A stretch of 64,000 nucleotides of DNA, taken from Tetracentron sinense. Taxonomy: Eukaryota > Streptophyta > Magnoliopsida > Trochodendrales > Trochodendraceae. The notes below the pieces were generated by a model. It ran no database searches, was not told the origin of the DNA, and was given only the letters and a program-made list of their open reading frames with translations. The stretch spans positions 10,062,416 through 10,126,415 of the forward strand of contig CM026567.1 in NCBI GenBank assembly GCA_015143295.1. Reading direction: 5' to 3'. Below are positions 1-10,903 of the stretch, piece after piece. Each line of letters starts with the position of its first letter. Position 1 is the first letter of the stretch. The translations under genes and the position numbers were made by a program.

Positions 1-440
1 TGACCATCAGGGTCGGACCAGCTCAATTCACAATGAACTTCCAAGTCGTGAATGTGCTAGCATCATTCACCTTGCTCTTAGGGAGGCCGTGGATCCACGC
101 GGCCGGAGTTATTCTCTCCTCTCTCCACAAAAGAATCAAATTCATCCAGGATGACCATTTGGTCATGATATCTTTAGAGGAGATAGCTAGTTCATTCGGG
201 GACATCCAAGAATTGGGGTAAGGTACCACCTTCATGACATACCAGTTTGGGTAAGTCAATTTTATCGACAAGGTAGAAGAGCAGAGCAGGTAAGCAGTGC
301 CGCTATTTGTCAAAATGATGGCCAGAATGAACTATCAATCAGGGTTAGGTCTAGGAGTCAGAAATTAGGGGATGAAGAAGACATACGTACCTCGTTGCTA
401 CACTCCTCCATTCGGATTAGGGTACAAGCCCAAATTTGAG
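1..440 (+). pseudogene. Protease-region remnant of copy C
   Basis: The stretch encodes FQVVNVLASFTLLLGRPWIH, which matches FQVVNVPASFTLLLGRPWIH in copy A. This is the back part of the Tat aspartic protease region. Retrotransposon protease cuts the gag-pol polyprotein. The block continues off the left edge. It is a fossil. Confidence 0.8.
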
Positions 441-1139
441 AACTATCACTCCAAGCTAACAAAGAAGAGCAGTCGATCGATGAAACCAGAACCCTGACCC
501 CACATCTCTATAACCTTCCCAGTAGGGACATTCAAACCCTACCCAGATGCACCTCTTGGACCAGTTGCCAGCATCTCAATCCTCCAGCCCAATGTTGAGT
601 CTTCAGGGATTCTAGATCTAAAAATATTCAGTATAACACAGATGTTCGATGAGCTGACTGTCAAAGAAGCCTTAGAAATGGAAGATGCAGCATGAGAATA
701 GGTCTGCACCCTCCCAATAGCACCGAGGCATCATTCAGTCACCGACCACTGATCCGTTGGTGGACCGAGGCTCTTACCATTGAGGACATTCAGGGCTAGG
801 GCAAGCAAGTCGCAAGGCAGGTTGGTTTGATCAAGCGGTGACTGAAGCATCATTCTTCTACTCCTTCTATCTTCTCTTTTTGCAAAATCTAAATGTCAGG
901 CCACTGTCAGCCTCTTTTTGTTAGGTCAATAATTTTGTAAACAACAGTCATATTTTATCTATAAAATCTAATGTTTTGACTCAAAAATAAGTTTTGCATA
1001 AAACATTTCATTTGGCAGATGATTAAATCACACGGACTCTTCTCCTGGAAGGCCTAGTATCCTGAAGCCAACAAAAATAACAAAAAGCATGTTAAACTAA
1101 GCTAAATGATTTGCCAGGAATTACCTTTGATAAGGCTAT
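441..1139 (+). other. Copy C: protease-to-RT interval
   Basis: This stretch corresponds to the part of copy A between the protease region and the RT domain (about 52470-52900 there). Its left part is decayed protein-coding sequence. From about 845 to 1085 it turns AT-rich and non-coding. Ogre-type Tat elements are known to have an intron between protease and RT, and this is where one would lie. I cannot fix splice sites here. Confidence 0.5.
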
Positions 1140-2215
1140 CCCTGAAACCCTCCTTGAACTTTCGAAAGTTGAGTATGACTTAGGACAGGAAGAGGAACTG
1201 CCTCAAGAGATTTTGGACCTCCTAGAGCACGGTGAAGGGATCTTGTAGTCAAACATTGAGGACAGTGTGACCATAAACCTCGGTTCTGACAATAATCCTT
1301 AGCTAGTCAAGATCGGCACAACCGTGAGCCCACAACAGAGGACAGACATGATCATCTTCCTGAAGAGATACAGTGACGTCTTTGCCCGGTTATACACAAA
1401 CATGCCTGGCTTGAACCCAGCATTGGTAGTGCATAGACTGCCCCTGAATCCTGAAGTCAGACCAGTTAAGTAGAAACTAAGACGGATAAGGCTCGTATGA
1501 TCGCAGAAGGTCAAAGAAGAGGTAGAGAAGCAGATCAGTGTAGGCTTCCTAGCAGTAGCAACCTACACTGAGTGGCTAGCCAACATTGTACCAGTACCCA
1601 AGAAGGATGGTAAGGTCCAAATGTGTATCGACTACCGAAATCTGAACAAGGCAAGCCCTAAAGACAACTTCCTTCTCCCACACATCGACATCCTGATCGA
1701 TAATACTACAGGGCACGAGACACTCTCATTCATGGATGGTTTCTCTAGATACAACCAGATCAGAATGGTAGAAGAAGACATGGAGAAAACCTCCTTCATC
1801 ATGCCTTGGGGCAGATTCTGTAATAAGGTAACGCCCTTCGGGCTCAAGAATGCTGGGGTAACCTATCAGAGGGCCATAACAGCACTGTTCTATAACATGA
1901 TCCACGAGTCGACTGAAGTCTATATGGATAACATGATCATCAAATTACCTACTACTGGGCAGCACCCGAAAGATCTGAAGGAACTGTGTGATAGACTCAG
2001 AGAATTCGGCCTGAGACTAAATCCGGCCAAATGTGTCTTTGGAGCCTCATTAGGAAAGCACCTCGGCTTCATAGTCAGTAAGAGAGGCATCGAGATCGAT
2101 CCAGCTAAAGCTAGAGCTATCATCGAAATGCTAACTCCCCAAACTGAAAAGGAAATCCGTAGCTTCCTAGGGAGAATTCAGTACATCAGTCGATTTATCT
2201 CCTAACTCACTCCGA
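1140..2215 (+). pseudogene. Reverse transcriptase remnant of copy C
   Basis: Recognisable Ty3/gypsy RT motifs occur in order: MCIDYRNLNKASPKDN, the HIDILID block, LSFMDGFSRYNQI, the FGLKNAGVTYQRA block, and the active-site region YMDNMIIK. These match the RT of copy A almost block for block. The domain end (FLGRIQYISRFI) is visible near 2200. The RT copies element RNA into DNA. The copy is broken and dead. Confidence 0.9.
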
Positions 2216-2760
2216 TATGTAAGCCAATCTTTAAGCTTCTTCGGAAGATCGTACCTACAGTCTAAACAGACGAGTGTCAGAAAGCCTTTGACAAAATAAA
2301 GCAGTATCTCCTGCATCCTCCACTACTTGTGCCTCCTACACCGGGCGACCACTGTTACTTTACATTTTAGTACAAGAAACCTCCATGGAGTGCATCCTGG
2401 CACAACATGATGAGACAAGCAGAACAAAGCAAGCCATCTACTACATCAGTAAGTGCTTGCTTGAGTACGAAGAGAGGTATAGCCTGTTAGAGAAAACTTG
2501 TCTGACACTAGTCTGGGCTACTCAGCGTCTCTGGTACTATCCACTTTCCTATCCGATAATTCTGATCTCCCAGATGGATCCACTCAAGTACCTACTAGAA
2601 AAGCTAGCCACTACCAGGAGGACAGCTCGATTGCTCATGATGTTGTCTGAATTCCACATCATGTACATCATTCACAAGTCAATCAAGGGACAAGCAATTG
2701 CAAATCACTTAGCCCACAGTCCAGCACAAGATTATGCTTCAGTACATGATTAGTTTCCAG
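2216..2760 (+). pseudogene. RNase H (first) remnant of copy C
   Basis: The sequence encodes the Ty3/gypsy RNase H that follows RT. It includes an AIYYISKCL-type stretch, an ATQRLWYYPLSYPIILISQ stretch and a DPLKYLLEK stretch, all matching copy A (50741-51300). RNase H degrades the RNA strand of the RNA:DNA hybrid. It is a decayed copy. Confidence 0.8.
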
Positions 2761-3703
2761 AAGAAACCATCCTGTATATAGAGACGAAGGAACAAGAGTA
2801 CACCAGTTGGGAGTTATACTTCAACGGAGCCGCTAACAATCATAAACATGGGGTAGGAGCAGTCCTGATCTCTCCTAAGGGAGCACACCTCCCTATCTCA
2901 GTGAAGCTAAAACTCAGATGCTCGAACAATGTCGCGACCCAAAACCCACCCTAGAAGTTAGAGTGGATCTTGGACGACTTATCATGACTTACATGACTTG
3001 CTTGACAAACCATCCTACAAAATACACGGAGTATATACAAAGAGGACATAATAGTGGAAGCATAAACTAACATAGCACAGCGGAAGACTAACCAAACCTC
3101 TATGTATATATATATATATATACATGATCCAAGTTTGTGTACAAAATGCAATCAACAAAAGAAGGTGCGGACATGCCCGTAAAATACAAGAATACAATCT
3201 CTCACACCTTACCCACAGTCACTCAGAACCTACCACCTAGTAGTACTCGCCTACATGTGGTTCCTCTATAGGTTCCTCAACGTATTCCTCCTCCGCCCCT
3301 GAACCAGGAGCAGATGCCCAAGGAGCTACCACTCCACTATCACCTGCCAACATGAGTAGTACAGCTGATCATGGAATACTTAGCGGGTACCAAATACTAA
3401 CCAACAGTCATGCATAATAATAACATAGTAAAGCGGGAAGTAGTTCATATCATTAACAGGAAAATTAAACAATTTATAGTTCATGCTTGCATTGTATCAA
3501 AGTCAGAAAAACTCTTGAAAAGATGTGCTTGACTTGACTTGACTTGACTTAAATACTCTTTTCATGTTTTGAAACTTGTCTTGTCCTATTCTGTCTTGCT
3601 TGATCTTGTCAAGTCGTGCTTGTTTTGTATTGCGTGTCATGTCGTGTCATGCCATGGGATCATGCTTGCTTGCTTGGAAATTACAGATGTTCATGTAACT
3701 TGT

Positions 3704-3792
3704 GAGATGCACTTGTGAGATGTACCATGAGATGCACTTGTGAGATGCACTATGAGATGCACTATGGGATGCACTATGAGATGCACTTGCGA
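3704..3792. repeat. Short tandem repeat in solo LTR (TGAGATGCACT-like)
   Basis: About eight copies of an 11-13 bp unit of the type TGAGATGCACTA/TG lie in a row. Just upstream (3530-3551) there is an ACTTG pentamer run. In the inferred minus-sense LTR this is the R/U5 part. Other LTRs in the window carry different repeats at the equivalent place. Confidence 0.8.
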
Positions 3793-4725
3793 AAGAGCGG
3801 AGACCCCTCCTTCAATGAGATGGGAGGGAAGTGTAAACTCCCTCATGTGCAATGTTTGTTCTTGTTCTTGTCAAAAGTGAGGCAAAACATATCATAAGAT
3901 ATGCCCCACCTCTAATTACCAACCCTTACGTTTGGCCTTGTCATGGCGTTCGTGAATCGAGAATAAAACCCTTGATTTTCTTGAAACAAAATACGGTATT
4001 TAATGCTTGAAAGCCCTACTCATGGACTACATGCCATGCTCATGGCTTCGTGTACAATTAAGGATGGCAATAGTATAGAAAACATTGCATTTGATTATCA
4101 ATCAATCAATTAATAAGCATTTAATCTACCAACATGCCACTCTAGGAAAAATAGAGGAGTTCACACATGCATTTTCTAAGAAAGATTTTCATTTTCTTCA
4201 TAGTGGCATTTCATCAAACATGTGGTGTGTACATTATTGTTAAAACCTAAATCATGCTCATCTAGATGGGTTTATGTTCACAACATGTTTGTGTGTTCAT
4301 TATTGATACAATTTCCTTCCCATTTCATTCATCATGACACATCAACAGGGCATCCATCGCCCAACATCCATTCTCACACAATCATTCATCTCCTATTAGG
4401 TTCATACTTTAGAAAAAAACAAGAAAGAAGGGAAGAAAAGGAAGAATATGAACTAGGATGGTAGCATATGGTACCGACCTTCAATAGGATGAGGAAAGCC
4501 CTCCAAAAACGTGGGTGGAGGTGCTACCGAGCTTGGAGGAGGCGCTTCTCATGAACCTTGCCTTAGATTTGAAGAATCCAAGCCTTTGGGAGAGATCTAG
4601 GTCACCCACTAGCTCAATCTCTCCTCAAAGATGAAAAACCCTCTTTTGGAGATCCTCCCTCTCTCTCAATCTCTCAAGACTCTTTTTAAGTTTAGGGTAA
4701 ACTAAAACCCCCAAATGTAAGTCCC

Positions 4726-4733
4726 TATTTATA
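4726..4733 (-). promoter_or_regulatory. TATA box of solo LTR (minus sense)
   Basis: TATAAATA reads on the minus strand, about 575 bp from the inferred LTR start at 5306. The palindrome array and the conserved U3 block lie upstream of it, as in D, E and F. Confidence 0.6.
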
Positions 4734-4787
4734 CGCCAAGGGTAGAAACCCTAAAAATCACGAATTAAAATTCTGGGTTCGCGATCT

Positions 4788-4952
4788 ACGATCGATGTAA
4801 CATGTCTACGATCGATCGTAATTATTCTACGATTAGTCGTAGGTTTCCAATGATTGATCGTAAATGTTACCGAGATTGTTGTCAATTCTTGAGATTCTAT
4901 GATCGATCGTAGCTCACCTACGATCGTTCGTAGGGTCTATACAATCATTCGT
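4788..4952. repeat. Array of CGATCG-centred palindromes (TACGATCGATCGTA type)
   Basis: At least six near-palindromic copies of TACGATCGATCGTA or variants lie between the TATA box and the conserved U3 block. The same type occurs in solo LTR F (18918-19095). D and E carry an ACCGATCGATCGGT type at the same place. Confidence 0.85.
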
Positions 4953-4990
4953 AACTTGTAGAGAATTTCCAAATTTTCCTTCTTTCGTGT

Positions 4991-5095
4991 TTCGGTCATA
5001 ACTTTTGACTCGTTCGTCGGATTTTGACGATTCAACTTGCGTTGGATTCGTCATTCGAAAAGGAACATTCTTGGCATTTTAGAATTTTTAATTTC
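4991..5095 (-). promoter_or_regulatory. Conserved U3 block, solo LTR copy
   Basis: A block of about 105 bp is shared by all the chromovirus-type LTRs here. On the plus strand it contains GATTCAACTTGCGTTGGATT followed by CGTCATTCGAAAAGGAACAT. The function is unknown. It lies in U3 upstream of the palindromes. Confidence 0.75.
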
Positions 5096-5699
5096 CTCTT
5101 TATTTATTAACCAAATTGCCCTTAAAGTTAACTGATCCGTAATTGGGGTTTAGTAAACCGGATTTTTAACACATCCGACTTAGGAATCCTACTTCTTAAC
5201 AGTTAAGGTTCTTTAAAATCTCTCATTTCATAGAAATGGAAGGTTACAAAGGCCTAAAGCCTTGGCACGATTTCCAAAACATTGCCAAAAGTTTCAGGGT
5301 TCTACAAACAATGAAGCAAAGTATGAGGCGTGCATAGCTGGACTAAAAGAAGCCCTAGGCATTGGGATTGAAGAGATGGACGTCTACGACGACTCATCCT
5401 TGGTAATCTGTCAGGCAAATGAATCTTGGGTCATCTGAGAATAAAGGTTAGTCCCGTACTTTTCCTACCTCAATGTGATAATCATTCAGTTCAGAAGAAT
5501 CAGCTTCAGTCACAAGTCCAGGAGCAACAACACATTTGCCGATGCACTGGCTACTCTCACCTCCATGGTTCAAATCCCTAGGGGCATCATGCTCTGTCCA
5601 ATCAAGATTCAACAATAGGATCAACCTGCCTACTGCCTTTAGATTGAAGAAGTATCAACCTTGATATGCAGACACCAAGTAGTACCCCAAGAAGATACT

Positions 5700-6700
5700 C
5701 CGACTGGGATACTATTAGTCTACAATGGAATCTACCTGTTGCCAGCATGTACAGAAGTGCCACCAGTGTCAAATCTATGTCGACAAAATCAATGCACCGC
5801 CAATTAGACTGTATAATCTCACTGCTCCATGGTCATTCTCAGTTTGGGGCATCGACGTTATCGGACCTATAGTGCCAAAAGCATCAAACGAACACCAATT
5901 CAACCTGGTTGCAATCGATTACTTCACAAAATGGGTCGAGACAGCCTCTTATGCCAATGTCAAGGCCTTAGTGGTTCAGCGTTTTCTAAAAAGGGATATC
6001 ATCTACCGATATGGGGTCCTATTTGAGATTGTAACAAACAATGCTCTCAACTTCTGCAACAATGGGATGACTGATCTCTACTAGAAATTCAAAATCCAAC
6101 ATCACAACTCCACACCCTATAAGCCATAGACCAATGGTGCAGTTGAAGCCTCCAAAAAGAACATGAAGAAGATCATTGAGAAGATGGCGACCAATTACTC
6201 TACCTGGTATGAGATGCTCCTATACGAACTCATGGCCTACGGAACGTTCATCCGAACTTCAACTAGGATAACACCATTCTCTTTGGCTTATGGTATGGAA
6301 GTAGTCCTCCCTATCAAAGTAAAAATTTCATCACTCCAGGTGTTAATGGAAACAGATATCTCAGAGGCAGAATGGGCACAAACCCGGTTTGAGTAGCTGA
6401 ATTTGATCGAAGAGCCGCGACTGAAAGCCATCAACTACTCTCAGGCCTATCAAAGGCGCATGGTTAGGGCATTTAACAAGAAATTCGAGTCATGAAGCAT
6501 CGAAGTCGGTGACCTAGTTCTCCAAAAAATATTTCCAAATTGCCCTGACCCGAGGAGCAAGTTCACTCCCAACTACGAAGTCCCCATACATTGTCGGGGA
6601 AAAATTCTCAGGCAGCACTCTTCAACTCGGACATATGGATGACGAAGACCTCCTAGAATCCGTCAACATGGACAAAGTCAAATGGTACTATGCTTAGGGA
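5700..6700 (+). pseudogene. Integrase remnant of copy C
   Basis: The zinc-binding end (CCQHVQKCHQCQIYVDKIN), the catalytic core (WGIDVIGPI, FTKWVETAS, EIVTNNALNF) and the region GAVEASKKNMKKI match the copy A integrase. The distal PNYE block and a KVKWYYA-like C-terminal end are also visible near 6560-6697. Integrase inserts the cDNA into the genome. The copy is degenerate. Confidence 0.85.
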
Positions 6701-7122
6701 CTAGATCTGATAGGCGCTTTGCAATTATAGATTCCCTGAAAAATGACAGGAGGCCATCCTTGGCACACTCCTTATCCCCAGCAATGTAAACCCATTTAAA
6801 AATCAATGAAATCCGCTAGATACCCCATTTGAGCCTAACAGCCCCTCTTTCATGAAACCTTTTCAAGGGACACCCTCCCTTGCCAATCTATGGCATTTGT
6901 CTAAACTACGTCATGACCTGATCCTGTAAAGGGTACGTAAGTAACCTGACAAATCAGGTGCAGTCACTAAAGGGATCAAGATATTTTCAAAATCATCTCC
7001 CAAGCAGAGTCCAGACATCCTCTAAACCATCCCCAGTGGAATCAAAGCCTCTTTAAAATGTCTCCCCACAGAGTCTGAATAGATTAAGAATCCTCTCGAG
7101 TTTCTCATTGTGCAAAAATTAC
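6701..7122 (+). other. Copy C 3' untranslated stretch
   Basis: This non-coding stretch follows the integrase remnant. Its first 150 bases resemble the sequence just downstream of the copy A integrase (48900-49029 reversed), for example a GACAGGAGGCC-type block. It stops where the young LTR of copy H begins. No polypurine tract sits next to that LTR, so the LTR is probably an insertion and not the 3' LTR of copy C. Confidence 0.55.
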
Positions 7123-9394
7123 TGTAAACACCCCATTTTTACACCCCTTAATCCCTTTATTTTATTTGTAATTTTAATTTTAATTTTAATTTATCTTATT
7201 ATTTTATTTGAGTGTCGAGGTTCTAGATCCGAGAAAGAGAGAGAGAAATCATCCCCTTTACCCATTGTTCAAAACCCTCAAAAGAGAAACCCCATGTTTA
7301 AAACCCATGAGCCAAAGCCAGAGTCCAACCTTAAAGCCCAAGCCCGGATCCAAAGTAGCCCAAGCCCATTTAGAGAACCCTAACCTCCTCTATAAATACT
7401 ACGTATGAGGTCAGATGACCTCATTTCTCTTCCTCATCTTGGTTTTTAGTTTTCGGCAGCAGCAGAGAGGTCATTCTCTCTTGACCCACTTTCTTTCGGT
7501 TGGAGCAGCAGACTCCCTCTTCCCCTATTCTCTCCTTCTCTTTCTCTCCTTCATCATCACCTCCAGCTACCACCATTACCGGTTAGGCCAGCTGAATCGC
7601 CGACGCCTAGCTTCTCACCAGAAACGCCATCACCAACGTTTCAGCTCAGTTCTCCATCGAGTTCCACACCGCAAGCAGCAGCCTAACTTCACGGCGGCAA
7701 CCCGAGTTTGAATTTCGGATTGGCACATGATCGTATCCCCTCTGATCTCCGGTGATTTTAGCTTTCCGGCGAGTCACAGATTTTCCGGCGAGATTCCATC
7801 TCTTCGCACATCCCCATCTCCAGCGTCTCCACCTCCGGCGAGCTGTACCAGTCCGGCAGATCCCATCTCCAGTCCCAATCCTCATCTCGGCTGGTACTTG
7901 TCGATCCGTTTCAGCTAGGACTCCAACTCCGTCGAGCTGAAAATTCCTGGCCAGCAGCTTCATTCCGAAGCAAGCTGATCGGGTTTCTCATCACACGTAG
8001 CTTTTCTTTATTTTTTTATTTTGTTTATTTTATTTGTGTAATCCCTTGTTCTGGGAGTGTGAGAATATCTTCCATCTATCTTCCTTCGGATCATCAGAGC
8101 AGCTCCGTCATCTCCCTTAACAGCCCTCGCATGTATATCTCTTCCCTCATTTTTATTTAGTACCCTCTATCTATTGTAGTATAATTTTTGGTTAGTTCAA
8201 AACTTAGAGCGGGAGATTTGAATCTCAAATTGGAAGCCCCTTAGAATCATTTTCGAATTTTTTGGGCTTACCTCTTGAGGCCTTAGAATGATAGTGGACC
8301 AAAGCCAATTGACCATTAGTGGTCAATGGGCCTTGGCCCATTAACTTTCTCTTTGGGCCCATTATGTATTATCCATGTGTGTACAATAAGGTTAGGCCAC
8401 GATTTTCTTTTCCTATTTTGCCTACATTGGGCACTTAGGTAGTTTTTCTTTTTTTAACCCTAAATAATTGGCCTACCCCGTTAGTTTAGTCTTACAAAAA
8501 AACTAATAATAAAAAAATAAAAAAAATAAAATACCAAATAAATTAAAGGTACTGGTCTATCTCCCCTTGGGACCTAGAGCAGGGTCCGTATTTAAACCAT
8601 AGCCTCTTTTGGTTTAAGGCCGCTCGATCCGCCCTGCTCTTTGCCTTTAAGTTAATTAAATCAGTTAGGATTTATTTTCCTTTTTGCCTACCTTGGGCAT
8701 TTAGTTTAGTTCATGACTAGTTAAAACTTGCCAAATTAAAAAATACAAAAAAAAATAAAATACAAAAACAACAAAAACATTTAAAAACCCACAAAATGAA
8801 AAAAAAACTTACCCTAATAAATGAACACCCCCTAGAGCTCCCCCACGAGCACCTAGCTACGCGGCCATCTCCCGGAGTGAGATTCATAAATCTCAATTCC
8901 ACTTTCCCTCCCCAACTCAAACACGAGTTGGAAACGACCACACTCCGAAACGAGTATAAAAACAGTCACGGACCCCGAACTACTATGAGGGTCTGATTCC
9001 GACTAACCGGATAAGTAGGCAGCCCAATCAGGGTTCGACCCCAACCAAAAATAAACTTTTTTACACCCTCTTTTAATTTCGATTAGCAAAATTAATAAAT
9101 TTTAGGAAATGTTAAGTGATTTTTTTAAATGTTTGATTTGGACCTAATGAGTAGGTTACCATCATCGGATGGAGGTCCTGGGGTGCCTAACCCCTTCCCC
9201 AGGACCTAAAGGGATCTCTTACCTAGACTACTCTGGACCGTAGACCCCCTCATTTGGATTATCTTGGGATCCTACTTCCCCTAAGTAGGTGGCGACTCTT
9301 AAAAATAAATTTAGCGTTATTCTTCTACTCTCGGACCATATCTCGACACTTAGAGTTGAGAGGGGAGGAAAGGCGGTAAATTTATGTGTTTACA
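7123..9394 (+). repeat. LTR of copy H (2272 bp)
   Basis: The LTR begins TGTAAACACC and ends ATGTGTTTACA, so its ends form an inverted TGTAAACA/TGTTTACA pair. It has a TATA box at 7391-7398, a CT-rich stretch after it, A-rich low-complexity DNA at 8490-8540 and 8740-8810, and GGCGACTC-containing sequence near its end. Copy A carries the same LTR inverted. Confidence 0.92.
7391..7423 (+). promoter_or_regulatory. Tat LTR TATA box and adjacent palindrome
   Basis: TATAAATA (7391-7398) is followed eight bases later by the perfect inverted repeat TGAGGTCAGATGACCTCA (7406-7423). Copy A has the same pair at 45691-45723 on the minus strand. The palindrome lies about where transcription would start. 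Confidence 0.6.
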
Positions 9395-9396
9395 GC

Positions 9397-9416
9397 TTTG
9401 GCGACTCGGCTGGGGA
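9397..9416 (+). other. Primer-binding site of copy H
   Basis: TTTGGCGACTCGGCTGGGGA lies two bases after the LTR end. The TGGCGACTC...GGGGA form is the kind of primer site reported for Tat/Ogre elements (tRNA-Arg type). The tRNA match is from memory and was not computed. Confidence 0.65.
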
Positions 9417-9513
9417 AAGAAAAGATCCAACCTGAAAATTAGGTGTAAGTTAAACATTATTAAAATCACTAATTATTTCCTAAAGTAATTCTTACTTTTG
9501 CTAATTATTTTTA

Positions 9514-10130
9514 TATTGTGAGTATGTTCTTATTCTTTCTTATGTGCATATCATATTCATTGCATATTAGTGTAATAACCCTTAAACCCTCTAGTTTGAC
9601 TTATTACGCCTACAACTGTTTGATGATTATCTTCAGTGCTGGGGCTTAACAGTCATGGTTTAGCTGTATCACCCCTGTGGGACGATTATTCTCAGGAAGG
9701 GATATAGACTAAACCCACTTGCGCCAATCGGCCCATTTTTGGGAGTCGCATATACGGCCAAGTTTCCCCCAACCACCTTAGGAACACCTTGCATTACCCC
9801 AGCATATGTATATAGTAGAGATATTGTGGGTATGTTCTTATTCTTCTCTTATGTGCATATCATATTCATTGCATAATAGTGTAATAACCCTTAAACCCTT
9901 TAGTTTGACTTATTACGCTTACAACTGTTTGATGATTATCTTTAGTGATGGGGCTTAACAGTCATGGTTTAGCTGTATCACCCCTGTGGGATGATTATTC
10001 TCAGGAAGGGATATAGACTAAACCCACTTGCGCCAATCGGCCCATTTTTGGGAGTCGCATATACGGCCAAGTGTCCCCCCAACCACCTTAGGAACACCTT
10101 GCATTACCCCAGCATATGCATATAGTTTAG
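9514..10130 (+). repeat. 308-bp tandem duplication in copy H leader
   Basis: Two head-to-tail copies, about 9514-9821 and 9822-10130, share TATGTGCATATCATATTCAT, CAGTCATGGTTTAGCTGTAT and TTTTTGGGAGTCGCATATAC in order, with few mismatches. It is a recent segmental duplication within the leader. Confidence 0.92.
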
Positions 10131-10903
10131 GTAGAGATATAGTCTATAAGCATCTGTTTAGGAAGGTTTCCCCTAATCCTACTTTGCTTATAGCCTATAC
10201 CCGCCCTGCCTTTTGATTAAACATGAAGGTACCCCTGTGTACCCATATGTTCATTTAAAAAAGGGGCCTGTGTGAGCCATTGTTGAATAAACTCCCAACC
10301 CATCTCTAGACTTTGCATATGGGGTTCAAAAACCCAGATTCTACTGGATATTCATATCCATATTTTATCTTAAATCCATTGGGCTTTGGTTTCCAATAAC
10401 ACAACTTAGTAGGTAGACCCCTATCTGCCTACCCCATTGGTTTACATATGTCAAGGATCACCCATTTTAATAAAACAATTGGTGAAAGAAAATAAAAAAA
10501 AATCATCATCAAAAAAACAAAAAAATCAAAATCAAAACTCAATCAAAGCAAAAACAGAATAATTGATAAAAAAAAAAGAAAAAAAAAGGAGATGAAGTTA
10601 AAATTTGAAAACTTAAACAAAATCAAAATTAAAAAAAAAAAAAAGAAAGGAAGAAAATCCAAAATTCAAAGAAGAGGAGGTTCACATTCATTTTGCATCT
10701 TAAACCTATTGGGTCTTGGTTTCCAATAACCCAACTTAGTAGGTCGGATCCATGCCCACCTACCCCATTTGGTTTCTTCAAAAAATAACAAAAAATTTTC
10801 AAAGATTTCAAAAGAAAAAAGGGTTAGTGTTTCTGCATCTCATATGCATGTCATCGTGTTTACACTTGTATATAGACTTGCACTTACACATATTTTCAGT
10901 CAA

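Larger units (their letters stand above)
2930..5306 (-). mobile_element. Solo LTR of a chromovirus-type family, TSD AACAA
   Basis: The 2377-bp unit starts TGTCGCGACC and ends GGGTTCTACA on the plus strand. It is flanked on both sides by AACAA (2925-2929 and 5307-5311). No gag or pol lies inside. A TATAAATA box reads on the minus strand, and the layout matches the LTRs of chromoviruses D and E read on that strand. The sense strand is therefore inferred to be minus. Its ends match solo LTR F (18617-30959), so both belong to one family. Solo LTRs arise by recombination between the two LTRs of a full element. Confidence 0.88.
2761..5650 (+). pseudogene. Archaeal-type RNase H of copy C, split by a solo LTR
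   Basis: The left part encodes LYFNGAANNHKHG and ends within the SNN block. The right part resumes at 5307 with YEACIAGLKEALGIGIEE and DSSLVICQANES. Copy A has the same domain uninterrupted (from 50751 downward). This extra RNase H of the archaeal class is a hallmark of Tat elements. The 2930-5306 solo LTR lies inside the domain and is flanked by AACAA repeats. Confidence 0.85.
1..7122 (+). mobile_element. Copy C: old Ty3/gypsy Tat-lineage element, 3' half
   Basis: A degenerate Tat-lineage retrotransposon enters from the left edge and reads on the plus strand. In order it holds the end of the protease region, reverse transcriptase, RNase H, a second archaeal-type RNase H, and integrase, followed by a short 3' untranslated stretch. 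The order and the second RNase H are hallmarks of the Tat/Ogre group. Matching stretches are found in the better preserved copy A on the minus strand (49030-54500). The element is broken in many places (well over ten by eye) and is split by a solo LTR at 2930-5306. It is clearly much older than copies A, D or E. Confidence 0.9.
9395..10903 (+). other. Leader of copy H (between LTR and ORF1)
   Basis: This is 1.5 kb of non-coding leader. It contains a tandem duplication (9514 to about 10130), a second repeated block of about 90 bp (10355-10445 and 10690-10782, with TTGGTTTCCAATAAC and CAACTTAGTAGGT), and A-rich DNA at 10490-10660. Just before the ORF1 start lies TATTTTCAG, which resembles a splice acceptor. 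Long leaders are usual for Tat/Ogre elements. Confidence 0.7.

Noticed and set aside
7123-9394. LTR at 7123 as the 3' LTR of copy C
   Set aside because: It is nearly identical to the LTR of young copy A while copy C is strongly decayed. No polypurine tract precedes it, and a primer site follows it.
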